A stretch of 64,000 nucleotides of DNA from Palleronia sp. LCG004 (GTDB lineage: Bacteria > Pseudomonadota > Alphaproteobacteria > Rhodobacterales > Rhodobacteraceae). The notes under the pieces were generated by a model. It saw only the letters and a list, made by a program, of their open reading frames with translations. It did not search any database and was not told the origin of the DNA. Of this stretch, positions 32,793 to 44,048 are shown piece by piece. Positions within the stretch are counted from its first letter, which is position 1; every line of letters starts with the position of its first letter. The translations under genes and the position numbers were made by a program. The stretch is from the NCBI RefSeq assembly GCF_032931615.1, contig NZ_CP136759.1:2732501-2796500 (forward strand), in the 5' to 3' direction.

Positions 32793-34007
32793 ATGTCGCA
32801 TATCGTCGTCCTCGGCGCGGGACAGGCCGCAAGCGCGCTGATCGGACGCCTGCGTCAGGAGGGGTTCGAGGGCGAGATCACCCTCGTCGGGGCAGAGCCG
32901 GTGCCTCCATACCAGCGCCCGCCGCTTTCCAAAGGGTATCTTTTGGGCGACTTCGCGCGCGAACGGCTCTTCCTGCGATCGGATGCCTTCTACGACGACA
33001 ATCGCGTGCGGCTGATGCTGGGAACGCCCGCGTCGGATCTCGACACCGATGCAAGGACGGTGCGCGTGGGTGAGGAGGTCCTGCACTACGACCAGCTCGC
33101 CATCTGTACCGGTCTTCTGCCGCGCACCTTGCCGGAGGAGATGGGTGGCACGCTCGACGGCGTTTTCACGATCCGCACCCTCGCCGATATCGACCGGATC
33201 GAGCCACGGCTCGGATCCGCGTCGCGCATGCTGGTCGTCGGTGGCGGCTACATCGGGCTGGAAGCGGCGGCGGTCGCGCGCAAGCTCGGGGTCGAGGTGA
33301 CGCTGATCGAGGCGGCACAGCGGATCCTGGGACGTGTGGCCGCGACCGAAACGGCCGGCTACTTCCGCGAACTTCATCGCCGCAACGGTGTCGAGATCCG
33401 TGAAAGCACCGCGTTGAAGCGCCTCACGGGCGCGGCGGGGACCGTCACGGGGGCCGAGCTCGAGGACGGGAGTCGCATAGATTGCGACCTGGTGATCGTG
33501 GGGATCGGGATGATCCCGCGTTGTGCCATCGCCGAAGAAGCGGGGATCGAAGTCGACAACGGCGTGGCGGTCGATGCGCGCGGGCGCAGCTCGGATCCGC
33601 ATGTCTGGGCCGCGGGGGACTGCGCCTCGCTGTCGATCCGGGGGCAGCGTCTGCGCATCGAATCGGTCGGGAACGCGATCGACATGGGCGAGCAGGTTGC
33701 GCGCAACATGCTGGGCGCGGACGAGGATTACCTGCCCGCGCCGTGGTTCTGGTCGGACCAGTACGACGTCAAGCTGCAGATCGCAGGGCTCAATCACGGC
33801 CATGACCGTGTCGTTGCACGACCCGGCAAGTCCGAGGGAGAGCGGTCACATTGGTATTACCGTGATGGCGCACTGATCGCGGTCGATGCGATGAACGACG
33901 CGCGAGCCTACATGATCGGCAAGCGTTTGATCGAGGCCGGAAAATCGGCTCCGCCCGACGTGATCGCCGACCCGGAGGCCGACCTGAAGCCGCTTCTTTC
34001 AAGGTGA
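32793..34007 (+). CDS. NAD(P)H:ferredoxin/rubredoxin reductase-like flavoprotein
   Basis: This 404-residue FAD oxidoreductase has the fold of putidaredoxin/ferredoxin reductases. The FAD motif is VVLGAGQAASALIGRLR at residue 4, with the following PPYQRPPLSKGYL segment. The NAD-binding motif is MLVVGGGYIGLEAAAVARKLG (about 146), and the second FAD motif is VWAAGDCA (about 270). A C-terminal reductase domain includes APWFWSDQYDVKLQIAGL. It should pass electrons from NAD(P)H to a small iron-sulfur protein; no such partner is in the window. Its stop overlaps the rsmD start as GTGA. Confidence 0.9.
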   Translation: MSHIVVLGAGQAASALIGRLRQEGFEGEITLVGAEPVPPYQRPPLSKGYLLGDFARERLFLRSDAFYDDNRVRLMLGTPASDLDTDARTVRVGEEVLHYDQLAICTGLLPRTLPEEMGGTLDGVFTIRTLADIDRIEPRLGSASRMLVVGGGYIGLEAAAVARKLGVEVTLIEAAQRILGRVAATETAGYFRELHRRNGVEIRESTALKRLTGAAGTVTGAELEDGSRIDCDLVIVGIGMIPRCAIAEEAGIEVDNGVAVDARGRSSDPHVWAAGDCASLSIRGQRLRIESVGNAIDMGEQVARNMLGADEDYLPAPWFWSDQYDVKLQIAGLNHGHDRVVARPGKSEGERSHWYYRDGALIAVDAMNDARAYMIGKRLIEAGKSAPPDVIADPEADLKPLLSR

Positions 34008-34561
34008 GGATCATCGGCGGCATCCACCGCGGGCGCGCCCTCAGCCCGGTCGGACGGGGGGATCCCGCCGCGCATCTGCGCCCGACGACCGATCGCGTGC
34101 GCGAGGCGCTTTTCAACGTGCTGTCGGGCGGACGCTTCGGCGATCCGGTGACGGGGGCGCATGTGCTCGACCTTTTCGCGGGGACGGGGGCGCTGGGCCT
34201 CGAAACCCTGTCGCGTGGCGCGGCCTCGGTCTGTTTTGTCGAGAGCGGGCGCAAGGCGCAGGCCATCCTGCGCCGGAATCTGACGCTTCTGGGGGTCGAG
34301 GGCCGAATCGTTACACGCGATGCGACGCGGCTCGGGGCTGCACCGCGGGCGTTCGACCTCGTGTTTCTCGATCCGCCCTACGGCATGGGGCTGGGCGAAC
34401 GGGCGGTCGAGGCTGCGTTATCGCAGGGTTGGATCGAGGATGGCGCCCTCATAGTCTGGGAAGAAGCCGCGCCGCCCATCCTGCCCCGCGCACTCGACCC
34501 GCTGGATCAACGTAAATACGGGGACACTCACGTCACGTTCGCGCGCGTGGCACTGGGGTAA
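34004..34561 (+). CDS. rsmD: 16S rRNA (guanine966-N2)-methyltransferase RsmD
   Basis: RsmD methylates G966 of 16S rRNA during 30S assembly using AdoMet. The 185-residue protein begins with RIIGGIHRGRAL and has RPTTDRVREALFNVL, the AdoMet site VLDLFAGTGALGLETLSRGA and the catalytic DPPYG in VFLDPPYGMG. Translation starts at the GTG at 34004, overlapping the reductase stop. A perfect hairpin begins at its stop codon, between it and the convergent map gene. Confidence 0.94.
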   Translation: MRIIGGIHRGRALSPVGRGDPAAHLRPTTDRVREALFNVLSGGRFGDPVTGAHVLDLFAGTGALGLETLSRGAASVCFVESGRKAQAILRRNLTLLGVEGRIVTRDATRLGAAPRAFDLVFLDPPYGMGLGERAVEAALSQGWIEDGALIVWEEAAPPILPRALDPLDQRKYGDTHVTFARVALG

Positions 34562-34581
34562 TCGCGAGCCACACTCGCGAT
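34561..34581. terminator. Hairpin between rsmD and map
   Basis: ATCGCGAG (34561-34568), loop CCACA, CTCGCGAT (34574-34581): an 8-base perfect stem between convergent genes. There is no T-run on either side. Confidence 0.5.
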
Positions 34582-34588
34582 GGCGATC

Positions 34589-35446
34589 TCAGGTATAGGT
34601 GGGGTGGAACAGCCCCTTGGGCGACAGGGTGAAGATCTCGGCACCGTCCGCGCGCACACCCACGGAATGCTCGAACTGCGCCGAGAGCGACTTGTCGCGC
34701 GTCACCGCGGTCCAGTCATCGGCCAGAACCTTCGTCTCGGGGCGGCCAAGGTTCACCATCGGCTCGATCGTGAAGAACATCCCTTCCTCGAGCCGTGCAC
34801 CGGTTCCGGGTCGGCCGTAATGCAGCACGTTCGGGGGCGCATGGAACACCCGCCCGAGGCCGTGGCCGCAGAAGTCGCGCACCACAGACATGCGCTGCGC
34901 CTCCACATAGGACTGGATCGCGTGGCCGATATCGCCAAAGGTCGCGCCCGGCTTCACCGCCTCGATCCCCAGCATCAGCGCATCATGCGTCACGTCGAGC
35001 AGTCGCTCGGATTTCCGTGACAGCTTGCCCGCGACGAACATGCGGCTGGTGTCGCCGTACCAGCCATCGACGATCACCGTCACGTCGACGTTGAGGATAT
35101 CGCCGTCCTTCAGGACCTTGTCGCCCGGAATGCCGTGACAGACGACGTGGTTCACGCTGATGCAGCTGGCGTGGCGGTAGCCCTTGTAGCCAATCGTGGC
35201 AGATGTCGCCCCTGCAGCCTCGACCGCTTCCTCGATCGCGCGGTCGAGCGCACCGGTCGTGGTCCCCGGCACGACGAGCGGTGCCAGATCGTCGAGGATC
35301 GACGCGGCAAGTGCCCCGGCTCGGGCCATGCCGCCGAAATCGTCCTGATCGTGGATCCGGATGCCGTCTTTCGTCAGGCGGCCGCGGTTCGTCTCGTCCA
35401 CGGAAATGCGCTCCTGTTTCGATGCAGCGGAAATATAGCCGTCCAA
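34589..35446 (-). CDS. map: Type I methionine aminopeptidase
   Basis: Map removes the initiator methionine from nascent proteins. The 285-residue pita-bread enzyme has the metal ligands in DGDILNVDVTVIVDGWYGDTS (two Asp), the His in FCGHGLGRVFH, and the Glu residues in FFTIEPMVN and FEHSVGV. HASCISVNHVVCHGIP contains the substrate-side His. The start at 35446 precedes the typical TKDGIRIHDQDDF; a few N-terminal residues could be trimmed. It converges on rsmD and is divergent from the molybdopterin-binding protein gene. Confidence 0.95.
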   Translation of the reverse strand: MDGYISAASKQERISVDETNRGRLTKDGIRIHDQDDFGGMARAGALAASILDDLAPLVVPGTTTGALDRAIEEAVEAAGATSATIGYKGYRHASCISVNHVVCHGIPGDKVLKDGDILNVDVTVIVDGWYGDTSRMFVAGKLSRKSERLLDVTHDALMLGIEAVKPGATFGDIGHAIQSYVEAQRMSVVRDFCGHGLGRVFHAPPNVLHYGRPGTGARLEEGMFFTIEPMVNLGRPETKVLADDWTAVTRDKSLSAQFEHSVGVRADGAEIFTLSPKGLFHPTYT

Positions 35447-35532
35447 CCTCTCGATTGCCAGCCCGGGGGGTGGGCGTTGGAAACCGTCCCCGCGCGGCCT
35501 AGAACGTGAGCGACCCGCAAAGGAGCGCAGCC

Positions 35533-36264
35533 ATGCCCAATCCCACCGCCGCGATGCTGGTCATCGGAGACGAGATCCTCTCGGGTCGCACGCGCGACAG
35601 CAACATGCATCATCTGGCCGGCCGCCTGACAGAGCACGGGATCGACCTGGTCGAGGCGCGGGTGGTGGCCGACCGGGCCGAAGCGATTACCGAAGCCGCG
35701 CGGGCGCTCTCGGTGGCCTATGACCATGTCTTTACCTCAGGCGGCATCGGGCCCACGCATGACGACATCACGGCCGACTGCATTGCTGCGGCAGGCGATG
35801 CGGCGATCGACGTGCGCGAGGATGCCCGCGCCATCCTGCAGGCGCATTACGATGCGCGCGGATCGGAGCTGAACGAGGCGCGGCTGCGGATGGCGCGCAT
35901 TCCTGATGGCGCGGTGTTGATCGAAAACCCGGTTTCCGCCGCGCCGGGTTTCACGCTTGGCAACATCCATGTCATGGCGGGCGTGCCGAAGATCTTCGAG
36001 GCGATGCTGGCCGGGTTGCTGCCCCGGCTCAAGGGCGGCGCACCGATGCAGAGCCGGCAGATCCGCGTCGATCGCGGCGAGGGCGATATCGCCGGGCCGC
36101 TTTCCGAGGTGGCGCGCGCCCATCCCGAGATCAGCGTCGGATCCTATCCATTCACGACCGAAGACGGCTTCGGCGTCAACGTGGTGATCCGTGGAAGCGA
36201 CCCGGCCGCACTGGATGCGGCGATGGAAAAGCTCCGGGGGCATTTCCCCGAAGGACGGGAATGA
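35533..36264 (+). CDS. Molybdopterin-binding domain protein (CinA N-terminal-like)
   Basis: This 243-residue protein consists of a MoCF-biosynthesis (MoaB/MogA-like) domain as in the N-terminus of CinA. It shows VIGDEILSGRTRDSN, FTSGGIGPTHDDITADCIA and GFTLGNIHVMAGVP, but has no C-terminal nicotinamide-nucleotide deamidase domain. Relatives of this architecture have been linked to ADP-ribose or FAD pyrophosphohydrolysis rather than molybdopterin insertion. The ATG at 35533 is preferred because AAGGAGCG precedes it; a GTG at 35506 would add nine residues. It overlaps the acetyltransferase gene by ATGA. Confidence 0.88.
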   Translation: MPNPTAAMLVIGDEILSGRTRDSNMHHLAGRLTEHGIDLVEARVVADRAEAITEAARALSVAYDHVFTSGGIGPTHDDITADCIAAAGDAAIDVREDARAILQAHYDARGSELNEARLRMARIPDGAVLIENPVSAAPGFTLGNIHVMAGVPKIFEAMLAGLLPRLKGGAPMQSRQIRVDRGEGDIAGPLSEVARAHPEISVGSYPFTTEDGFGVNVVIRGSDPAALDAAMEKLRGHFPEGRE

Positions 36265-36980
36265 CACTTTCGGCGGGTCAGGTCGACGCGCTACTCGCCG
36301 CGACATGGCCGCCGGCGGCGACCCGCACGCTCGGGCCATGGACCTTGCGCGACGGGGCGGGCGGCGGCAAGCGCGTCTCGGCGGCCTCTACCGATGTGCG
36401 GGTGACCGAGACCGATATAGATGCCGCCGAACGCGCGATGGACGATGCGGGGCAGCAGGCGCTCTTTCAGGTCAGGGCTGGACAGGAGGATCTCGACCGG
36501 CGTCTGACCGACAGGGCCTATCTGACGCTCGATCCGACCAACCTCTATGAATGCCCTGTCGAGACGCTTTCTGCGATCGAACCCGGGCCAGTCACCGGCT
36601 TTTCCGTCTGGCCGCCGCTCGAAATCCAGAAGGAGATCTGGGCGGCGGGCGGCATCGGTGCCGCGAGGCTCGCCGTGATGGAGCGGGTGAGTTGCCCGAA
36701 GATCACGATCCTCGGGCGGATGGACGACCAACCGGCGAGCACGGTCTTCGCAGCCGTCCACGAGGGTGTTGCCATGATCCACGCGCTGGAGACGGCAAAG
36801 CGTCTGCGCCGCCGGGGATCGGGGCGGCTCACGCTGATCCACGCCGCGCGCTGGGCCGAAGCGCAGGGCGCGCGAAGCATGGCGCTGCTCGTCACGCGGG
36901 CGAACGTTGGCGCGAATGCGATGTATATAGCGTCAGGAATGGCCGGTCGGCCATGTTACCATTACCGCATACGACCCTGA
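36261..36980 (+). CDS. GNAT-family acetyltransferase, unknown substrate
   Basis: This 239-residue protein ends in a GNAT fold: the late segments GRLTLIHAARWAEAQGARSMALLVTRAN and ANAMYIASGM are the acetyl-CoA-binding region seen in single-domain N-acetyltransferases. The first 100 residues are less typical, with an early PWTLRDGAGGGKRVSAAS resembling the N-terminal half of two-lobed acetyltransferases. No substrate can be named. It is translationally coupled to the molybdopterin-binding protein gene by an ATGA overlap. A 108-base gap with no recognised element follows. Confidence 0.8.
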   Translation: MTLSAGQVDALLAATWPPAATRTLGPWTLRDGAGGGKRVSAASTDVRVTETDIDAAERAMDDAGQQALFQVRAGQEDLDRRLTDRAYLTLDPTNLYECPVETLSAIEPGPVTGFSVWPPLEIQKEIWAAGGIGAARLAVMERVSCPKITILGRMDDQPASTVFAAVHEGVAMIHALETAKRLRRRGSGRLTLIHAARWAEAQGARSMALLVTRANVGANAMYIASGMAGRPCYHYRIRP

Positions 36981-37088
36981 CGGTAACTTCCGCGTCGGAT
37001 CGAATCCGGCGGACGCGACGTTGGACTTTCGTGATGATCCTCGCGAGACGACATAGATGATCGCCGTTTTCTTTCACCGCAGGAACGC

Positions 37089-37997
37089 ATGATCCGGGCG
37101 CGCGTCGCGATATGCGTCCTTTCGCTGACGGCGATGCCGGTCTGGGCAGTTGATCTGCCGCTGCCGGGCAATGCGGTCGAAGTAGCCCGTATCGAGGAAG
37201 AGGGGGTGGCGCTGGATCTGCCACTCGGTCCCTGGAACGGAGCAAACGTGCCGACCCTCGGCGTCGAGGGGGATGCAAGACGGGTGGTCTGGCAGATCCC
37301 GGGACAGGCGACCGCTCGCCAGATTATCGAGGCGCTGCGCCCCGCGCTCGAGGATCAGGGGTGGCGGGTCGTCTTCGAATGCCGCGACGCGGTCTGCGGC
37401 GGTTACGATTTCCGGTTTTCCACCAACACGTTGCCCGCGCCCGAAATGTATGTGGATCTCGGGAACTATCGCTATCTCCTTGCCGAGAAGGAAACCGGAT
37501 CGGCACTGTCGCTCATGGTAAGCCAGGCGGGCCGGATCGCTTTTGTCCAGGCAACCGAAATCGACCCCGCCCCGGTGTCGGAGCCCGCGTTGGTCGCCTC
37601 TTCGAAGTCAGTGGAAAGGACCGAGGAGGATCTGTCGGGGACGCTGGACAGGGAAGGGCGCGCCGCGCTCGAAGGGCTGGTCTTCGAAAGCGGTGCGGTC
37701 ACGCTGGGCGAGGGGGCGGACGATACGCTCGAAGCGATTGCCGCATATCTCGATATGCATCCGGATCATCGGTTCGCGATCGTCGGGCATACCGACAGTC
37801 AGGGCTCGCTGGACAGCAATATCACGCTGTCCGAGCGGCGCGCGCGGACGGTGCGGCGCGCGCTGATCGATGTCCACGACGTGTCGCCCGCGCAGATCGA
37901 GGCACGGGGGATCGGCTCCCTCGCGCCGCGCGGGTCCAACGAGAGCGGCGAGGGGAGGCAGGCCAACCGTCGGGTCGAGATCGTCAGGATCGATTGA
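37089..37997 (+). CDS. OmpA-family periplasmic/outer-membrane protein
   Basis: This 302-residue protein has a signal peptide (MIRARVAICVLSLTAMPVWA). A 150-residue N-terminal domain, unrecognised, contains a Cys pair (ECRDAVCGG) that could form a disulfide. A C-terminal OmpA domain (about 190-300) has the peptidoglycan-binding pattern FESGAVTLGEGADDTLEAIA, IVGHTDSQGSLDSN and LSERRARTVRRALI, ending NRRVEIVRI. It probably tethers the envelope to peptidoglycan. The ATG at 37089 follows CAGGAACGC. It converges on the LysR gene with a 3-base gap. Confidence 0.9.
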   Translation: MIRARVAICVLSLTAMPVWAVDLPLPGNAVEVARIEEEGVALDLPLGPWNGANVPTLGVEGDARRVVWQIPGQATARQIIEALRPALEDQGWRVVFECRDAVCGGYDFRFSTNTLPAPEMYVDLGNYRYLLAEKETGSALSLMVSQAGRIAFVQATEIDPAPVSEPALVASSKSVERTEEDLSGTLDREGRAALEGLVFESGAVTLGEGADDTLEAIAAYLDMHPDHRFAIVGHTDSQGSLDSNITLSERRARTVRRALIDVHDVSPAQIEARGIGSLAPRGSNESGEGRQANRRVEIVRID

Positions 37998-38000
37998 GCG

Positions 38001-38906
38001 CTACCAGTCGTCCGGACCTTTCTCGGCGAAGGCCCCGACGAGGAAGTCGATAAAGGCGCGCACCTTGGGCTGTGTGAACCTTCCTGGCGGATAGACGGCA
38101 TAGATGCCCTGCGTCTCGACCGGCAGGTCCGGGATCGCTTCCTCGACCAGCCCGTCTTCGATTGCCTTGGAGCACAGGAACGACGGCAGGTACGCGATTC
38201 CAAGCCCCGAGATCGCGGCGTTGAGGAGGGACTGGCCGTCATTGACGGCAAGCCATCCCCCGGTGCGGACCTGGCGACGCTCTCCAGATGGTGCGGTAAG
38301 CTTCCAGACCGCGCCGTTCGACTGCGTGGAATAGTGCAACAGCTTGTGATCGCTCAGATCGTCGATCCTCAGCGGTCGGCCGAACCGTTGGAAATAGGAC
38401 GGGGAGGCCACCATTCGCTTGGACGTCTCGGCAAGTTTGCGCGCGCGCAGTGAGCTGTCCTCCAGCTCTCCGATGCGGATCGCCATGTCGAACCCCTCGG
38501 AAATGAGCTCCACGTAGCGGTTGTTGAGGATCATGTTGATGCTGATATCGGGAAAATCACCCAGAAAATCGCCGAGGATGTGGCTCAGGTGATTGACACC
38601 GAAATCGGTCGCCACGCTGATCCGGAGCAGCCCGGAGGGTGCGGATTGCATCGAGGTCACGAGCTTGTCGGCCTCGCCTGCATCGTTCAGGACCCGCCGC
38701 GCGCGGTCGTAATAGGCAAGACCGATCTCCGTCGGGCTGACCCGCCGCGTCGTGCGGTTGAGAAGCCGCGCCCCGAGCCGCGCCTCGAGCGACGAGACAT
38801 GTTTCGAAATCGCCGATTTCGATATTCCCATCTTGCGCGCCGCATCGGTGAAGCCACCCTGATCGACAACGGTGGCGAAGGCTTCCATCTCGGTCAGTCT
38901 GTCCAT
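38001..38906 (-). CDS. LysR-family transcriptional regulator
   Basis: This 301-residue regulator has an N-terminal winged helix-turn-helix (MDRLTEMEAFATVVDQGGFTDA through GISKSAISKHVSSLEARLGARLLNRTTR) and a periplasmic-binding-type effector domain. It belongs to the CrgA/AphB-like subgroup, shown by SAPSGLLRISVATDFG and IGELEDSSLRARKL. The ATG at 38906 gives the standard N-terminus; the longer frame to 39119 enters the flavoenzyme gene. It lies 145 bases downstream of the flavoenzyme on the same strand, so they may be coexpressed rather than divergent. The effector is unknown. Confidence 0.93.
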   Translation of the reverse strand: MDRLTEMEAFATVVDQGGFTDAARKMGISKSAISKHVSSLEARLGARLLNRTTRRVSPTEIGLAYYDRARRVLNDAGEADKLVTSMQSAPSGLLRISVATDFGVNHLSHILGDFLGDFPDISINMILNNRYVELISEGFDMAIRIGELEDSSLRARKLAETSKRMVASPSYFQRFGRPLRIDDLSDHKLLHYSTQSNGAVWKLTAPSGERRQVRTGGWLAVNDGQSLLNAAISGLGIAYLPSFLCSKAIEDGLVEEAIPDLPVETQGIYAVYPPGRFTQPKVRAFIDFLVGAFAEKGPDDW

Positions 38907-39051
38907 GTTCGGGTCTCGATCGCTTTTTCGTTTCCTGTCCCAAGGAGTGACGAAACAATCGGGCAATAATGCGGTGCTGGTCGGACAATCTCGCGATGAT
39001 GTGACCATAAGTGCCGAAGAGGAAACGATCGCACGCTCATGGCGAGGCCGT

Positions 39052-41151
<2,100 letters not shown>

Positions 41152-42915
41152 TCAGAGATCCATGTAGACGTGCTTTTCGGCCTTGCCGCCCGGATGTGTG
41201 ACGGCCCCCTTGCGGGTGTCGCCGACAAGCTGGGCGTATTTCCAAAGCGCCCCGGAGGCATAGATCGTGGGCTTCGCGCCTTTCCAACCGGCCCGACGTT
41301 CGTCGAGCGTTTCTGCCGCAAGATCCACGCTGATCTCGCCGCGGATTGCATCGATCGTGATGATGTCGCCGGTCTCGAGCAGCGCGATCGGTCCGCCATG
41401 CGCCGCTTCGGGGCCGACATGACCCACGCAGAAGCCGCGAGTCGCGCCCGAGAAGCGTCCATCGGTGATGAGAGCGACCTTCTTGCCCATGCCTTGGCCC
41501 GACAGTGCCGCGGTGGTCGCCAGCATCTCGCGCATGCCGGGGCCGCCCGCTGGGCCTTCGTTGCGGATGACGAGGACCTCGCCTTCCTTGTAGGACCGCG
41601 CCTTGACTGCGGCGAAGGCCTCTTCCTCGTTCTCGAAGACGCGCGCCGGGCCTGTGAAGACCTGTTCGGCCTCCGACATGCCCGCGACTTTCACGATCGC
41701 ACCTTCCGGGGCAAGGTTGCCCTTGAGACCCACGACGCCGCCCGTCTTGGTGATGGGTGTGTCCACGGGATAGATCACTCGGCCGTCGGCCTCGCGCTCG
41801 ACCAGATCGATCTCCTCGCCGATGGAGCGCCCCGATGCGGTCATGCAATCCTCGTGGATGAGGCCCGCGCGGCGCAGTTCCTTCATCACGACCGGCACGC
41901 CGCCGGCTTCGTAAAGGTCCTTGGCGACGTATTGCCCGCCGGGCTTGAGATCCACGAAATAGGGCGTGTCGCGGAAGATGTCGGTGACGTCGAGCAGGTC
42001 GAAATCGATCCCCGCCTCATGCGCCATCGCGGGCATGTGAAGACCGGCATTGGTCGATCCGCCCGTGCAGGCCACGACCCGCGCCGCGTTCTCCAGCGAC
42101 TTGCGCGTGACGATGTCGCGCGCCCGGATGTTCTTTTCGATGAGGTTCATGACCGCTGCGCCGGACGCCTCGCCGTATTGCGTGCGATCCTTGAACGGTG
42201 CGGGCATGCCCGAACTGTTGAAGAGCGCGAGGCCGATCGCCTCGGACACGCATGCCATCGTGTTGGCCGTGAACTGACCGCCGCAGGCCCCGGCCGAGGG
42301 GCAGGCCACGCGTTCGAGGACGGCGAGCTGTTCGTCGGTGACCTCGCCCGACTGATAGCGGCCGACGGCCTCGAACATGTCCTGAACCGTCAGGTCGCGC
42401 GTCGCGAAATCGGCAGGAACGTCCGCTCCCTCGGGCACCTTGCCCGGCAGGATCGAGCCGCCATACATGAAGACCGACGGCGTGTTGAGGCGGATCATTG
42501 CCATCATCATGCCCGGCAGAGACTTGTCGCAGCCGGCGAGCCCCACCAGCGCGTCGTAGCAATGGCCGCGCATGGTCAGCTCGACCGTGTCGGCGATTGC
42601 CTCGCGCGAGGCGAGCGAGGAGCGCATCCCCTCATGGCCCATCGCGATGCCGTCGGTCACGGTGATCGTGGTGAATTCGCGCGGCGTTCCGCCGGCGGCC
42701 TTCACGCCGGTCTTGACCGACTGGGCCTGCCAGTTGAGCGCGATGTTGCAGGGCGCGGCCTCGTTCCAGCAGGTCGCCACGCCGACGAAGGGCTGGTCGA
42801 TCTCGTCCTGCGTCAGGTCCATCGCGTAATAGTAGGAACGGTGCGGCGCGCGCGCCGGCCCCTCCGTCACGTGGCGCGAGGGCAGCTTGGACTTGTCGGG
42901 CTTGTTGCGCAGCAT
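41152..42915 (-). CDS. ilvD: Dihydroxy-acid dehydratase
   Basis: IlvD makes the 2-oxo acid precursors of valine and isoleucine. The 587-residue protein belongs to the IlvD/Edd family. Putative iron-sulfur cysteines are in [23 protein letters not shown] and CPSAGACGG, the pattern of the family's cluster site. The C-terminal [20 protein letters not shown] is diagnostic of dihydroxy-acid rather than 6-phosphogluconate dehydratase. The start at 42915 is the family start ([19 protein letters not shown]). The 171-base gap to the divergent membrane protease gene shows no attenuator that I can recognise. Confidence 0.95.
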   Translation of the reverse strand: MLRNKPDKSKLPSRHVTEGPARAPHRSYYYAMDLTQDEIDQPFVGVATCWNEAAPCNIALNWQAQSVKTGVKAAGGTPREFTTITVTDGIAMGHEGMRSSLASREAIADTVELTMRGHCYDALVGLAGCDKSLPGMMMAMIRLNTPSVFMYGGSILPGKVPEGADVPADFATRDLTVQDMFEAVGRYQSGEVTDEQLAVLERVACPSAGACGGQFTANTMACVSEAIGLALFNSSGMPAPFKDRTQYGEASGAAVMNLIEKNIRARDIVTRKSLENAARVVACTGGSTNAGLHMPAMAHEAGIDFDLLDVTDIFRDTPYFVDLKPGGQYVAKDLYEAGGVPVVMKELRRAGLIHEDCMTASGRSIGEEIDLVEREADGRVIYPVDTPITKTGGVVGLKGNLAPEGAIVKVAGMSEAEQVFTGPARVFENEEEAFAAVKARSYKEGEVLVIRNEGPAGGPGMREMLATTAALSGQGMGKKVALITDGRFSGATRGFCVGHVGPEAAHGGPIALLETGDIITIDAIRGEISVDLAAETLDERRAGWKGAKPTIYASGALWKYAQLVGDTRKGAVTHPGGKAEKHVYMDL

Positions 42916-43086
42916 GGTTTCGGTCTCCCCTCGGGCTGGCTCTGGCTGGGTTCACCGAATAGGTGACGGGGCGGCGTTCCACAAGGCTCGCGCCGTCTGC
43001 GGGCGGCGGGGATCCAACTGCCGAATTGCGCCTCGGCGGCCGGGGCGATAGTGTCTTCCGGCACAGGACCCGAGGACCGATCCCAC

Positions 43087-43974
43087 ATGACGAAGGCTTT
43101 GCCATTCACGGCATTCGTCGCTCCGGCACGTCGCCGGCCCGAGCTCTGGCGGCTCGTCCTGGGCCTTCTGGTCGTCGTGCTGGTCATGGTGGTCTGGGTC
43201 GCGCTCGGTATCGGCCTCCTCGCGCTGGCGGTAGGCCTTTCGGGTGCGATGGAGGTGATGGCGACGCTGGCTGATCCGGTCACGCCACGCGCGACGCTGA
43301 TCCTGCTTTCGACCTTCGTCGGCATGTTCCTGGCCCCGATCGTCGCCGCACGGCTTCTTCACAGGCGCGGCGCGCGATCGCTCTTCGGGCCGGGCCGCGT
43401 CGTGCTGCGCGATTTCTTCGCCGCGCTGGCGATCTCGGCGGTGATCTACGGGGCGATGCTGTTCTTCTGGTTCGCGGGCTTCGACGCAGTCGCGAACGTG
43501 CCGCCCGCGCTATGGCTGGCACTGCTGCCGCTCTCGCTTCTCGCGGTCGCGGTGCAGACCGGAGCGGAGGAATTGCTTTTCCGCGGCTACATCATGCAGC
43601 AACTCGCCGCACGGTTTCCGACGCCGCTCGTCTACATGCTGGTGCCGTCGCTGCTGTTTGGGCTGCTGCACTACGATCCGAACACGCTCGGCTCGAATGC
43701 CTGGGCGGTCGTCGGATCGACCGCCTTTTTCGGTCTCATCGCGGCCGACCTCACCAATGCGACGGGCTCCGTCGGTGCGGCCTGGGGCCTGCACATGGCC
43801 AACAACGTCGTGGCGATCCTGCTTCTCTCGACGCAGGGCACGATCACCGGTCTCGCGCTCTTCGTCACGCCCTATGCGGCAAGCGAGGTCGCCATCACCG
43901 GGCCGCTCCTGATGGCCGATCTGGCGCTCATCATCGTGGTCTGGATCGCCTTGCGCTGGCGGCTGGGGCGCTGA
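43087..43974 (+). CDS. CPBP-family intramembrane glutamic endopeptidase (Abi/CAAX-like)
   Basis: This 295-residue inner-membrane protein has about eight helices. The CPBP catalytic motifs are present: EELLFRGYIMQQL (paired Glu and Arg) near residue 160, FGLLHYDPN (His) near 190, and HMANN near 237. Bacterial members act in prenyl-protein-like processing, bacteriocin immunity or unknown roles. An upstream in-frame start at 43051 would add 12 residues without hydrophobic character; the ATG at 43087 is preferred. It is divergent from ilvD and precedes accD by 74 bases. Confidence 0.88.
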   Translation: MTKALPFTAFVAPARRRPELWRLVLGLLVVVLVMVVWVALGIGLLALAVGLSGAMEVMATLADPVTPRATLILLSTFVGMFLAPIVAARLLHRRGARSLFGPGRVVLRDFFAALAISAVIYGAMLFFWFAGFDAVANVPPALWLALLPLSLLAVAVQTGAEELLFRGYIMQQLAARFPTPLVYMLVPSLLFGLLHYDPNTLGSNAWAVVGSTAFFGLIAADLTNATGSVGAAWGLHMANNVVAILLLSTQGTITGLALFVTPYAASEVAITGPLLMADLALIIVVWIALRWRLGR

Positions 43975-44048
43975 TTGCATTCCTGACACGGTAACGATAT
44001 TGCCCGGGCCACGCCCATAATACGGATCGACCACGGAGTGGACCGCCG

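Noticed and set aside
34004..34006. Frameshift between the flavoprotein reductase and rsmD
   Set aside because: The GTGA overlap is a normal coupled start; both proteins are full length.
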